From CBDUBH01 sp965365345 (GTDB lineage: Bacteria; Bacteroidota; Ignavibacteria; Ignavibacteriales; SURF-24), in contig CBDUBH010000014.1 of the NCBI GenBank assembly GCA_965365345.1, positions 1-48,650 on the forward strand: 48,650 nt of DNA, in the 5' to 3' direction. The translations under genes and the position numbers were made by a program. The notes under the pieces were generated by a model. It saw only the letters and a list, made by a program, of their open reading frames with translations, made no database searches and was not told where the DNA came from. Position 1 is the stretch's first letter, and every line of letters starts with the position of its first letter. Shown here in pieces: positions 34,351 through 42,601 of the stretch.

Positions 34351-35058
34351 ATGGAATATTACATAGCTTTTTTGATCGGATTGTTTGGAAGTTTGCATTG
34401 CATTGGAATGTGCGGACCAATAGCGCTTGCATTACCTCAAAATTTTGAAACAAAAATTTCATATCTGACAAGCAGAGTTTCATACAACTTCGGAAGAATT
34501 TTAACTTACGTTTTTATCGGCGCAATTTTCGGACTTTTCGGAAGTCAATTGATGTTTGCCGGATTTCAGCAATATTTATCAATAGCACTCGGCGTGGCCA
34601 TAATTCTTTTTATAATTCAACCTAAAAAATATCAAAATTCATTTCTGAAAATTACATTCATCGAAATAATTTTAACTAAACTGAAATTTGCGATCGGTAA
34701 ACTTTTTACAAAATCATCACAAAGATCAATATTTGTTTTGGGAATATTGAACGGATTTTTACCATGCGGATTAGTTTACACCGGAATTGCCGGAGCCGTT
34801 GCAATGGGCTCAACTTTTGATGGAATGATGTTCATGCTTGCTTTTGGAATAGGAACCTTTCCTATTATGTTTACGGTGGCGGCTTTCGGAAAAGTCGTTA
34901 GTTTGAGCACTAGAAAAAAAATGACAAAACTTGTTCCGGTTTTTGCCGTGCTGCTTGCAATAATTTTTATTATGCGCGGATTGAATTTGGGTATTCCGTA
35001 TGTAAGCCCGAAAATTTCAACATCGGAAATTGGAATTGAAGTCGAATGCTGTCATTAA
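34351..35058 (+). CDS. TauE/SafE-like (DsbD-type) membrane protein of the cbb3 locus
   Basis: A 235-residue protein with about six transmembrane helices. The opening FLIGLFGSLHCIGMCGPIAL has the paired Cys of the family often annotated as sulfite exporter or cytochrome biogenesis protein. In this genome group it routinely closes the cbb3 locus, so a role in copper or thiol handling for the oxidase is likelier than sulfite export. The protein ends in ECCH, a possible metal-binding tip. Its stop overlaps the stop of the convergent MgtC-like gene. Confidence 0.85.
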   Translation: MEYYIAFLIGLFGSLHCIGMCGPIALALPQNFETKISYLTSRVSYNFGRILTYVFIGAIFGLFGSQLMFAGFQQYLSIALGVAIILFIIQPKKYQNSFLKITFIEIILTKLKFAIGKLFTKSSQRSIFVLGILNGFLPCGLVYTGIAGAVAMGSTFDGMMFMLAFGIGTFPIMFTVAAFGKVVSLSTRKKMTKLVPVFAVLLAIIFIMRGLNLGIPYVSPKISTSEIGIEVECCH

Positions 35059-35534
35059 TCATGAACTTTATAGTTTATCTTTTTCATTATCCAAAATTGT
35101 AAAATTCTTATTAAATAATTTACCAAAAGTAAAATTATAGTACTTCCAATTGCCAAATAATATTGATTCAACCCGACTGCCATTCCAATCGCTGCAACAA
35201 ATAATAACGAAGCGGCTGTTGTTAATCCATCAATTCTTTCTTTGCTTTCACGCTGAATAATTGTGCCTGCCCCAATAAATCCAATGCCGGTAATAATCGC
35301 ACTAATAATTCGATAAGGATCAGCTTGAAAAAAATCATTTAAACTAATTGATTCATAACTGAAAGCAAAAGCATATCCTATCCCGACTAATAAAGTAGAT
35401 ACTCCGCAAATCAGCATGTGAGTTCTAATTCCGGCGCTTTTTTTTGCAAACTCTCTTTCTACACCTACAATTCCACCAAGTAGAATTGAAATAGAAACTT
35501 TAATTAAAAAATCTAATTGAAATTCGGTTCCCAT
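35055..35534 (-). CDS. MgtC/SapB family membrane protein
   Basis: A 159-residue protein with four to five hydrophobic helices. LLGGIVGVEREFAKKSAGIRTH (residues 18-39) and the later GIGFIGAGTIIQ are the MgtC signature; the soluble C-terminal ACT-like domain of MgtC itself is absent, as in many short relatives. The family is linked to magnesium limitation and acid stress, with an unclear mechanism. It is convergent with the oxidase locus and overlaps it by four bases. Confidence 0.92.
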   Translation of the reverse strand: MGTEFQLDFLIKVSISILLGGIVGVEREFAKKSAGIRTHMLICGVSTLLVGIGYAFAFSYESISLNDFFQADPYRIISAIITGIGFIGAGTIIQRESKERIDGLTTAASLLFVAAIGMAVGLNQYYLAIGSTIILLLVNYLIRILQFWIMKKINYKVHD

Positions 35535-35616
35535 AAAAATTAGAGTGGTTATTTAAAAAAACTCTTCTTACTATAATAATAATACATCACATTCTATTTA
35601 ACAAAAATTTATTGAT

Positions 35617-35946
35617 ATGAATGATAGAAATTACGAAGTAATAAATCTTTCTACAGAAGAATTTCATTCTAAAATGAAATCAGATAAAAACTCTATTTTG
35701 ATTGATGTGCGAACTCCAGATGAATTTAGTTTGGGACACATTCCAAATTCCGTTAATATTGATATTTATTCAAATTCATTTCCGGCAAGAATTTCAGAAT
35801 TGGAGAAAGATAAAAGTTATTTTTTGTATTGCAGAGCCGGTCACCGCAGTTACGATGCCGGAGTTTTTATGAAGCAATTAGGATTTGAAAAAGTCTATCA
35901 TTTAGAAAACGGAATTTTGGATTGGGATAAAGAAATTGAATTTTGA
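35617..35946 (+). CDS. single-domain rhodanese
   Basis: A 109-residue rhodanese with no signal peptide. The active-site loop is CRAGHR with Cys72, and IDVRTPDEFSLGHIPNSVNI is the usual N-terminal block. It probably moves sulfane sulfur in the cytoplasm. It opens a small plus-strand group with a DUF1059 gene and an OsmC-type gene, which hints at sulfur or peroxide stress. Confidence 0.93.
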   Translation: MNDRNYEVINLSTEEFHSKMKSDKNSILIDVRTPDEFSLGHIPNSVNIDIYSNSFPARISELEKDKSYFLYCRAGHRSYDAGVFMKQLGFEKVYHLENGILDWDKEIEF

Positions 35947-36027
35947 ATTTAAAATATTTTAGTTGAATTTAATTAAAACAACTCTTATGATATTAATATG
36001 AGCACGATTAATAAATGAGAGGATGAT

Positions 36028-36249
36028 ATGAAAGGTTTAACGATCATTGGAGTTGTTTTGATAGTGTTGGGAATTTTAGGATTTATTTTTGGCGGATTCA
36101 GTTTTACAAAAGAAGAAAAAGTTGCTGATTTAGGTCCGCTCGAAATTGAATCAGAATCAAAAGAAACAGTGCCGATTACACCAATTGCCAGTGGAATTGC
36201 GGTTGTTGCGGGAATTGTAATGGTTGTTGCAGGTTCAAGAAAAACATAA
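36028..36249 (+). CDS. small two-helix membrane protein
   Basis: A 73-residue protein, GAGAGGATGAT before its ATG. Two hydrophobic helices (about 3-25 and 51-69) flank a short acidic loop containing ESESKET. The layout resembles the DUF3185 proteins, but I am not sure. Thirteen bases separate it from the next frame, so it is probably co-transcribed with the DUF1059 gene. Confidence 0.75.
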   Translation: MKGLTIIGVVLIVLGILGFIFGGFSFTKEEKVADLGPLEIESESKETVPITPIASGIAVVAGIVMVVAGSRKT

Positions 36250-36271
36250 AATTAATTTGGGAATGAGAAAG

Positions 36272-36469
36272 ATGGAAAAAGAAAAAGTTGTTCGCTGCCG
36301 TGATGTAGGTTTTGATTGTGACGGAGTTGTTCGTGCAAAAACCGAAGATGAACTTTTACAAAAAGTTGCCGAACACGCAAAAACAGTTCACAATGTAAAT
36401 GAAGTTAATGATGAAATGATAAATAAAGTTAGATCAGTTGCAAAAGAAGAAGAAAAAAGATCAGAATAA
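36272..36469 (+). CDS. DUF1059 family protein
   Basis: A 65-residue protein. The core VVRCRDVGFDCDGVVRAKTE and HAKTVHNV carries the two Cys and two His that define DUF1059, probably a small metal-binding domain. I start at 36272; an ATG three codons earlier is possible. The function is unknown; its neighbours suggest stress response. Confidence 0.85.
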   Translation: MEKEKVVRCRDVGFDCDGVVRAKTEDELLQKVAEHAKTVHNVNEVNDEMINKVRSVAKEEEKRSE

Positions 36470-36578
36470 TTTTATTATTAAAATTAGCAAAAGATCTTTC
36501 AAAAAATTCTTGTATTTGTAACATAACTTTATAAATTAAAATAAATTTAATTTCGTGATTAAATAAGGAGAGAAAACT

Positions 36579-37004
36579 ATGCCTATTAGAAAGGCAAATG
36601 CTCAATGGAACGGCGATCTTCGCGAAGGCAAAGGAACAGTAAAAACCGAAAGCGGAGCTTTGGATGGACAATATTCTTTTTCAACAAGATTTGAAGAGGG
36701 AACTGGAACAAATCCGGAAGAATTAATTGCTGCGGCTCACGCAGGATGCTATTCAATGGCGCTTTCTGCTGCGCTGGCAAAAAACGGATTCAGACCGATT
36801 TCCGTAAAAACAGAAGATAAAGTTTATCTTGAAAAAGTTGGTGAAGGTTTTTCAATTACAAAAATTGAAGTTACAACCGAAGCCGAAATTGAAGGAATTG
36901 ATAACGAAAAATTTCAACAATTTGCAGAAGATGCAAAAAAGAATTGTCCGGTTTCAAAAGTATTAACAGGAACCGAAATTGTTCTTAATGCGACTTTAAA
37001 ATAG
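36579..37004 (+). CDS. OsmC family peroxiredoxin
   Basis: A 141-residue OsmC-type protein that reduces organic hydroperoxides. The two catalytic Cys are Cys57 (AAHAGCYSMALS) and Cys123 (KNCPVSKVL). It starts MPIRKANAQWNGDL, as the OsmC branch rather than Ohr does. AAGGAGAG precedes the ATG and a strong terminator follows. Confidence 0.95.
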   Translation: MPIRKANAQWNGDLREGKGTVKTESGALDGQYSFSTRFEEGTGTNPEELIAAAHAGCYSMALSAALAKNGFRPISVKTEDKVYLEKVGEGFSITKIEVTTEAEIEGIDNEKFQQFAEDAKKNCPVSKVLTGTEIVLNATLK

Positions 37005-37032
37005 TAAAATAAAATTTTATCCTAACCAAACT

Positions 37033-37077
37033 AAAAAGAGGAGTAAGCACTTTTGCGAACTCCTCTTTTTTATTTTT
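37033..37077 (+). terminator. terminator after osmC-type gene
   Basis: A 12-base stem AAAAAGAGGAGT (37033-37044) against ACTCCTCTTTTT (37059-37070), 14-base loop, followed by TATTTTT. Confidence 0.9.
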
Positions 37078-37112
37078 AAAATGAAATTTCAGCTATATAT
37101 TTTTATTATTTT

Positions 37113-39836
37113 TTATTTTACCAACAGCATCTTTTTAGCAGTGTGATTTTTTTCTGTATCAATTCTGTAAATGTAAATCCCCGAAGGTAAATTATTTGCG
37201 TTAAAATTAATTTCATGGAATCCCGCATCCATTTGATTATTTATAAGTTCAGTAACTCTTTCTCCCAAAATATTATAAACTGATAAAACCACATTTGAAG
37301 GCTCAGGAAGATCAAATTTTATTTTTGTATTAGGATTAAACGGATTAGGATAATTTTGATGCAGTGCAAATTCCTTCGGTAAAAGAGTTTGATCTTGTAA
37401 AATATTTTCCGATGCAAGTGATTTGTTCAGAGATTGATTTCTCTTATAAATAATTTTCATTGTGTTAAATTGTGGTTTTGTTTCAAAAACCAATTCGGAA
37501 GTATCTCTCATTTTGATGTTTAAATAACTTCCATCAATTCCATCGGTTAAATAAATTTCATCATTGTTTTCATCAATTACCCTTGGCACTACCCAATTTA
37601 TTTTTAATGGGAACTTATCATATTGTATATTGATGTTCCAAGTTACCTCATTTTCCTCAATGTTTCGCTTATCAATGAAAGAATAAATGGCTGGAGTAAC
37701 CGGAAGTTTAAATCTAACATCAAATACATTTGGAACAGGAGAAGGGAGTGCTACTTCACCTTGGTATTCATCTATTCCATCAGTTGCATATTTACTTTGT
37801 CCGAAAAACAAATTCTTATTATCGTAATTTTCTTCATTATTAGTAAAAGTAATTTTGGCTGACCAATCAAATGGTATCGGTTTAACATCTTTATCATATT
37901 TAAGAATAAGACCATGCCAATTATCATCGCGTCCAACTGCCCAACCGTTTTCCGCATCTGTAAAATGAACGGAATTTAATTCACATTCAGCAACTCCGGG
38001 ATTTTGAAATTTCCAGGTTTCACCTCCATCTGTTGTTGCCATAATTGTTTCATGCCCGACAATAAATCCGGTTGTTGAAGTAGGAAAAGAAACCGCATTC
38101 AATTCTTCTCCCCGAATTCCGTAATCTTTTCTAACCCATGTTTCACCGCCATCGGTTGTTCTTAAAATCATTCCGCCTTGATAAATATCCCGTTCATATT
38201 CATACATTCCGATGTCGTTAAAATTGCCAACAGCAAATCCGTTTTTTTCATCGGCAAAAGTGATATCCTTTAAAATGGTATATTCCATATAATCACCGGG
38301 ATAAATTATTTCAGATTTTTTCCAAGTTTTACCGCCGTCTTTTGTTTGAAGGAATACTTTACTGCTTACAGGTTCAGTTTGTCGTGATCCTACGATAAAG
38401 CCTTCATTTTTATTATTAAAATAAATTTTTGCAGGATAAGTTGGAACACGGTCATCTATTCCACCGATGCTTTCCCAAGTTTTGCCGCCATTTGAAGTGT
38501 AATATATTGTGTTAAACCATTCACTTGCCGTAACCGCCCATCCGTTATCTTTATCAATGAAATATAATGAAGAAATAAAATCAAAAATATCATCTGCGCC
38601 ATAATGTTGAAAAACTTTGCTCCAAGTTTCGCCACCGTTTGTGGTTTTGTAAATTAAATTTTTGCTTATTAGCCATCCGTTTTTTGAGTCTGCAAAAAAT
38701 ACTTTATCAGTCAATGCAAAGTTATTATCATCTGTATTTTTCCACTTCCAGGATTTTCCTTGATCTGTTGTTTTGTAAATCAATCCGCCTGATTTTACAA
38801 AACCGGTTTCTTTTGATAGAAATTGAACATAATCTACCCATGAAATTTCTTTTACCGGCTGAATATTTTGATTATTTGGAAGTCTTGAAGATAAAACTGT
38901 TCCATTATCACCCACAATAGTGGCATTTGTTTTATTATGAACAAATACTGAATTTAAGTTGTTTTTAACTTTCGTGTTAAATTTTTTCCAATGATAACCG
39001 CCGTCAGATGAAATTAAAATCGTTCCATGATTTCCAACTGCAATTCCGTTTTTATAATCATTAAATTTTATTGAGTTTAGGTGAGAGGTTTCATTTGTCT
39101 GAACTTTGAACCAACGAATTCCACCATTGGTAGTTTTAAGAATTGTTCCGTTATAACCGCAAGCCCAGCCATAATTTTTATTTTTGAAATTAACTGAATA
39201 TAAATAATCATTTGCCTTTCCGTTAAACTGAACATTCCAGGTTGTGCCTGCATTTGTCGTTTTAAAAATCACTCCTTTTTTAGTTAAATTATCTCCGCCG
39301 GCTGCAAATCCTGTATTTTCATCAACAAAATGAATAGAATGGAAGTTATATTGAGTTGGAAGATTTAATTTGTTCCATTTCTTTCCTTCATCAGTAGTTT
39401 TAAGAATTGTTCCGGCATTTCCAACACAATAACCTGTTTGATTGGAAGTGAAAAATACCGAATGCAAATTCATTGTTGTGTTGCTTTTTTGCATTCTCCT
39501 AGTTTTTAAATTTACAATCAGTCCATTGTTACCAACAGCAAATCCCGAATAACCTTCATATGTATCATATTTGTAAACAAAAATTGAATTGAATTTTATT
39601 CCGTATCTAACAAAAAGGCTTTCCCAATATTTTCGAGTTCCCCCTTCCCAATTTTTACCTCCATCAGTTGTTGTAAAAATTGATGAGTAATCACCGACAC
39701 CGATTCCGTTATTTTGATCAAAAAAAGTAACACAATTAAAATTGGTTTGAAGAGTAAGCGGCGGTTGTTCTACCCATTGGGCGAATAAAATTGAACTTAA
39801 AAAAAGAATTAATAAAAAAGTAAGAAAAGATTTCAT
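37113..39836 (-). CDS. secreted type IX cargo with YCF48-like repeats
   Basis: A 907-residue protein. I set the start at 39836 (MKSFLTFLLILFLSSILFAQ), a clean signal peptide with AAAGGAGGG upstream, not at the ATG nine codons earlier. The body has a dozen or so repeats with the pattern TTDGGKTW and NGWAVG/GFAVGN, the beta-propeller-forming YCF48/BNR-like type. After a linker and Ig-like part, the C-terminus is a type IX sorting domain: NYPNPFNPNTKIKFDLP, then VYNILGERVTELI and LPSGIYIYRI with a final KKMLLVK. It is exported to the surface; ligand unknown. It stands alone, divergent from the M49 peptidase gene. Confidence 0.93.
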   Translation of the reverse strand: MKSFLTFLLILFLSSILFAQWVEQPPLTLQTNFNCVTFFDQNNGIGVGDYSSIFTTTDGGKNWEGGTRKYWESLFVRYGIKFNSIFVYKYDTYEGYSGFAVGNNGLIVNLKTRRMQKSNTTMNLHSVFFTSNQTGYCVGNAGTILKTTDEGKKWNKLNLPTQYNFHSIHFVDENTGFAAGGDNLTKKGVIFKTTNAGTTWNVQFNGKANDYLYSVNFKNKNYGWACGYNGTILKTTNGGIRWFKVQTNETSHLNSIKFNDYKNGIAVGNHGTILISSDGGYHWKKFNTKVKNNLNSVFVHNKTNATIVGDNGTVLSSRLPNNQNIQPVKEISWVDYVQFLSKETGFVKSGGLIYKTTDQGKSWKWKNTDDNNFALTDKVFFADSKNGWLISKNLIYKTTNGGETWSKVFQHYGADDIFDFISSLYFIDKDNGWAVTASEWFNTIYYTSNGGKTWESIGGIDDRVPTYPAKIYFNNKNEGFIVGSRQTEPVSSKVFLQTKDGGKTWKKSEIIYPGDYMEYTILKDITFADEKNGFAVGNFNDIGMYEYERDIYQGGMILRTTDGGETWVRKDYGIRGEELNAVSFPTSTTGFIVGHETIMATTDGGETWKFQNPGVAECELNSVHFTDAENGWAVGRDDNWHGLILKYDKDVKPIPFDWSAKITFTNNEENYDNKNLFFGQSKYATDGIDEYQGEVALPSPVPNVFDVRFKLPVTPAIYSFIDKRNIEENEVTWNINIQYDKFPLKINWVVPRVIDENNDEIYLTDGIDGSYLNIKMRDTSELVFETKPQFNTMKIIYKRNQSLNKSLASENILQDQTLLPKEFALHQNYPNPFNPNTKIKFDLPEPSNVVLSVYNILGERVTELINNQMDAGFHEINFNANNLPSGIYIYRIDTEKNHTAKKMLLVK

Positions 39837-40124
39837 GGAACCCTCCTTTAAATGAAATAGCAAATTATTTATTAAAACATTTACTATTTACTTTGTAGGG
39901 GCATAAGTCTGCACAAATTAATTTTGGAAAGGATTTTATGTAGTTGCAAAGTAAAAGTACTTTACGCTCGATAGATGTATAAATAAAAATATTTCAAATA
40001 TTTTCTATGAAAATTATAGTGCCCATCAAAAGATATTGCGTACAATTAAAATGAAAAACTTCAAACTTTTTTGAAACTTTCATCGTCTAATTTTTGTATC
40101 TTTATTAAAAACTAAAAGGTATCT
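39837..40124. other. divergent intergenic region
   Basis: Lies between the YCF48-repeat cargo gene (minus) and the M49 peptidase gene (plus). It holds the strong ribosome binding site of the former and the possible promoter of the latter; nothing else is clear. Confidence 0.5.
40070..40104 (+). promoter_or_regulatory. possible promoter of the M49 peptidase gene
   Basis: TTTG at 40070-40073 and TATCTTTA at 40097-40104 are separated by 23 bases, close to the Bacteroidota -33/-7 pattern (TTTG and TAnnTTTG). The -7 box would lie 20 bases before the ATG. Confidence 0.3.
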
Positions 40125-42281
40125 ATGAAAAAATTTATTCTTCCTTTAATTTTATTTGCCGCGCTTTTAATTTCAGGCTGCGCAAATAAAACCGTTTCGC
40201 AAAATTCAGAAAGTGAAATTTCAAATCAGCAAATTTCACAAAATCAAAACTCTCAAATTTCAAATCAACAAAAATTACAGAACGAAAAATCTATGCAGCA
40301 AAAACAGATTCAAAATGAAGAAGATGATTTTCAATATTTCTCTGAGCAGTTTGCCGATTTAAGAATTCTCCGGTATAAAGTTCCGGGATTTGAAAGTCTT
40401 ACTCCAAAACAAAAAGAACTTATTTATTATCTTTACGAAGCGGCACTTGCCGGACGCGATATTATTTGGGATCAAAATTACAAACACAATTTGAAGATCA
40501 GAAAAACTCTTGAACAAATTATTGAAAATTATAAAGGTGATAGAAATTCAAAAGAATTTCAGAATTTTATGACTTATGCAAAAAGAGTTTTCTTCTCAAA
40601 CGGAATTCATCATCATTATTCAAATTATAAAATGATTCCCGAAATTTCGAAAGAGTATTTTGCCGAACTGATCAAAAATTCACCAAACGCAAAATTTCCC
40701 GTTGAAAATAAATCTGTTGATGAATTTGTGAAATTTTTAACGCCCATAATTTTTGATCCGAAAGTTGACGGATTAAGAGTTAATCAAGATTCAAATACTG
40801 ATCTTGTAAAAGGTTCTGCAAATAATTTTTATGAAGGAGTAACTCAAAAAGAAGTTGAAGAATTTTACGCAAAGAAAATTGATAAAAATGATGAGCGCCC
40901 AATTTCGTACGGATTAAATTCAAAATTGGTAAAAGAGAACGGAAAAGTTGTTGAAAAGACTTGGAAAATTAGCGGAATGTATTCGCCCGCAATTGAAGAG
41001 ATTGTTCATTGGTTAAGCAAAGCCGTAAATGTTGCGGAAACTCCCGAACAGAAAAAAGCTTTGCAGCTTTTAATTGATTATTACAAAACGGGCGATCTGA
41101 AAAAATTTGATGATTACAACGTTGCGTGGGTTAGTGACACTGCCGCGCGGGTTGATGTTGTAAACGGGTTTATTGAAGATTACGGCGATGCTTTGGGAAT
41201 GCGTGCATCTTTTGAAGCGATCGTTTCTTTTAAAGATATGGAAGCCACAAAAAGAATTGCCGCCATTGGTAATATTGCGCAATGGTTTGAAGATAATTCT
41301 CCTTTAATGCCTGAACATAAAAAGAAAAATGTAAAAGGAATTTCCGCAAAAGTAATTACTGTTGTTGTTGAATCGGGCGATGCTTCGCCTTCAACTCCGA
41401 TCGGAATTAATTTGCCTAATGCTGACTGGATAAGAAAAGAACACGGTTCAAAATCTGTTTCGCTCGGAAATATTGTTGAATCATATAATAAAGCCGCATC
41501 AGAAGAAGTGCTGCGCGAATTCAGATATTCCGAAGAGGAAATTGAACTTGCGAAAAAATACGGCGATCTTGCTGATAATCTTCACACAGATTTACACGAA
41601 GTTATCGGACACGCATCCGGACAGTTAAATCCGGGAATTGGAACTCCATCAGAAACTTTGAAAAATTACGCCTCTGCTTTGGAAGAAGCACGCGCTGATC
41701 TTGTCGCACTTTATTATATTTACGATCCGAAATTAATTGAGATCGGTGTAATGCCGAATTTGGATGTCGCAAAAGAAGGTTATAATGATTACATTGTAAA
41801 CGGAATGATGGGACAATTACGCAGATTAAAACTCGGCGAAAATATTGAACAGGCGCACATGCGAAACAGACAACTTGTTTCAAAATGGGCTTTTGAAAAA
41901 GGTAAAAAAGATAATGTGATTGAAAAGAAAACCAAAGACGGAAAAACTTATTTCGTTGTTAACGATTACGAAAAATTAAGAAGTTTATTCGGAGAACTTC
42001 TCCGCGAGATTCAAAGAATAAAATCAGAAGGCGATTACGAAGCCGGAAAAAATCTTGTTGAAAATTACGGAGTGAAAGTCGATCAAAATCTTCACAAAGA
42101 AGTTTTGGAACGCGATGCAAAATTGGGAATTGCGCCTTATGCGGGATTTATAAATCCGAAATTAACCGCGCACAAAATTGATGGAAAAATTGCAGAAGTT
42201 GTAATTGAATATCCGGAAGATTTCGTTAAGCAAATGTTGTATTACGGAAAAAATTATTCATTCTTGCCCGTGAATAATTAA
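40125..42281 (+). CDS. lipoprotein peptidase, dipeptidyl-peptidase III (M49) family
   Basis: A 718-residue zinc peptidase. The signal ends in the lipobox LISGC (Cys19), so it is membrane-anchored. Residues about 25-68 form a Gln/Asn/Ser-rich linker. The zinc motif is HEVIGH (491-496), a form of the M49 HExxGH, followed 24 residues later by EEARAD (520-525), matching the EExRA(E/D) that gives the third ligand; the spacing is like Bacteroides DPP III rather than the human enzyme. It should release dipeptides from the N-terminus of oligopeptides outside the inner membrane. Such proteins are sometimes misnamed dihydrofolate reductase. Confidence 0.9.
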   Translation: MKKFILPLILFAALLISGCANKTVSQNSESEISNQQISQNQNSQISNQQKLQNEKSMQQKQIQNEEDDFQYFSEQFADLRILRYKVPGFESLTPKQKELIYYLYEAALAGRDIIWDQNYKHNLKIRKTLEQIIENYKGDRNSKEFQNFMTYAKRVFFSNGIHHHYSNYKMIPEISKEYFAELIKNSPNAKFPVENKSVDEFVKFLTPIIFDPKVDGLRVNQDSNTDLVKGSANNFYEGVTQKEVEEFYAKKIDKNDERPISYGLNSKLVKENGKVVEKTWKISGMYSPAIEEIVHWLSKAVNVAETPEQKKALQLLIDYYKTGDLKKFDDYNVAWVSDTAARVDVVNGFIEDYGDALGMRASFEAIVSFKDMEATKRIAAIGNIAQWFEDNSPLMPEHKKKNVKGISAKVITVVVESGDASPSTPIGINLPNADWIRKEHGSKSVSLGNIVESYNKAASEEVLREFRYSEEEIELAKKYGDLADNLHTDLHEVIGHASGQLNPGIGTPSETLKNYASALEEARADLVALYYIYDPKLIEIGVMPNLDVAKEGYNDYIVNGMMGQLRRLKLGENIEQAHMRNRQLVSKWAFEKGKKDNVIEKKTKDGKTYFVVNDYEKLRSLFGELLREIQRIKSEGDYEAGKNLVENYGVKVDQNLHKEVLERDAKLGIAPYAGFINPKLTAHKIDGKIAEVVIEYPEDFVKQMLYYGKNYSFLPVNN

Positions 42282-42306
42282 AAAGTAGAATCCCTGTTAA
42301 AATTTG

Positions 42307-42353
42307 AAGCAGCGTAAATTTTGAAGTTATTTCAAATTGCGCTGCTTTTTTTT
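42307..42353 (+). terminator. terminator after M49 peptidase gene
   Basis: Stem AAGCAGCG (42307-42314) against CGCTGCTT (42340-42347), with extra AT pairs inside, then a run of T. Confidence 0.85.
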
Positions 42354-42601
42354 ATAGAAAAAATTATTGATCGTATTAAAATGAAAATAAAAATTTACGC
42401 TTAAATAAAGGATTATCAGATCGTTTAAATATTCATTTTAATTTTTTAGAAAATCAGATAAAACGAGTTTTACAATTTTCCCATCAAAAAAATCCATCAA
42501 AAATTATTTTACAAACATAAGATAAATTTTAGCACTGAAAACAAAGCATTAACTTTTCGATAATTAGAGATGAAATTGTTTAATTATCAATCAGAGAATT
42601 T
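42354..42601. other. intergenic region before the signalling cluster
   Basis: AT-rich, no gene. It presumably carries the promoter of the histidine kinase operon, but I see no convincing boxes. Confidence 0.6.
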
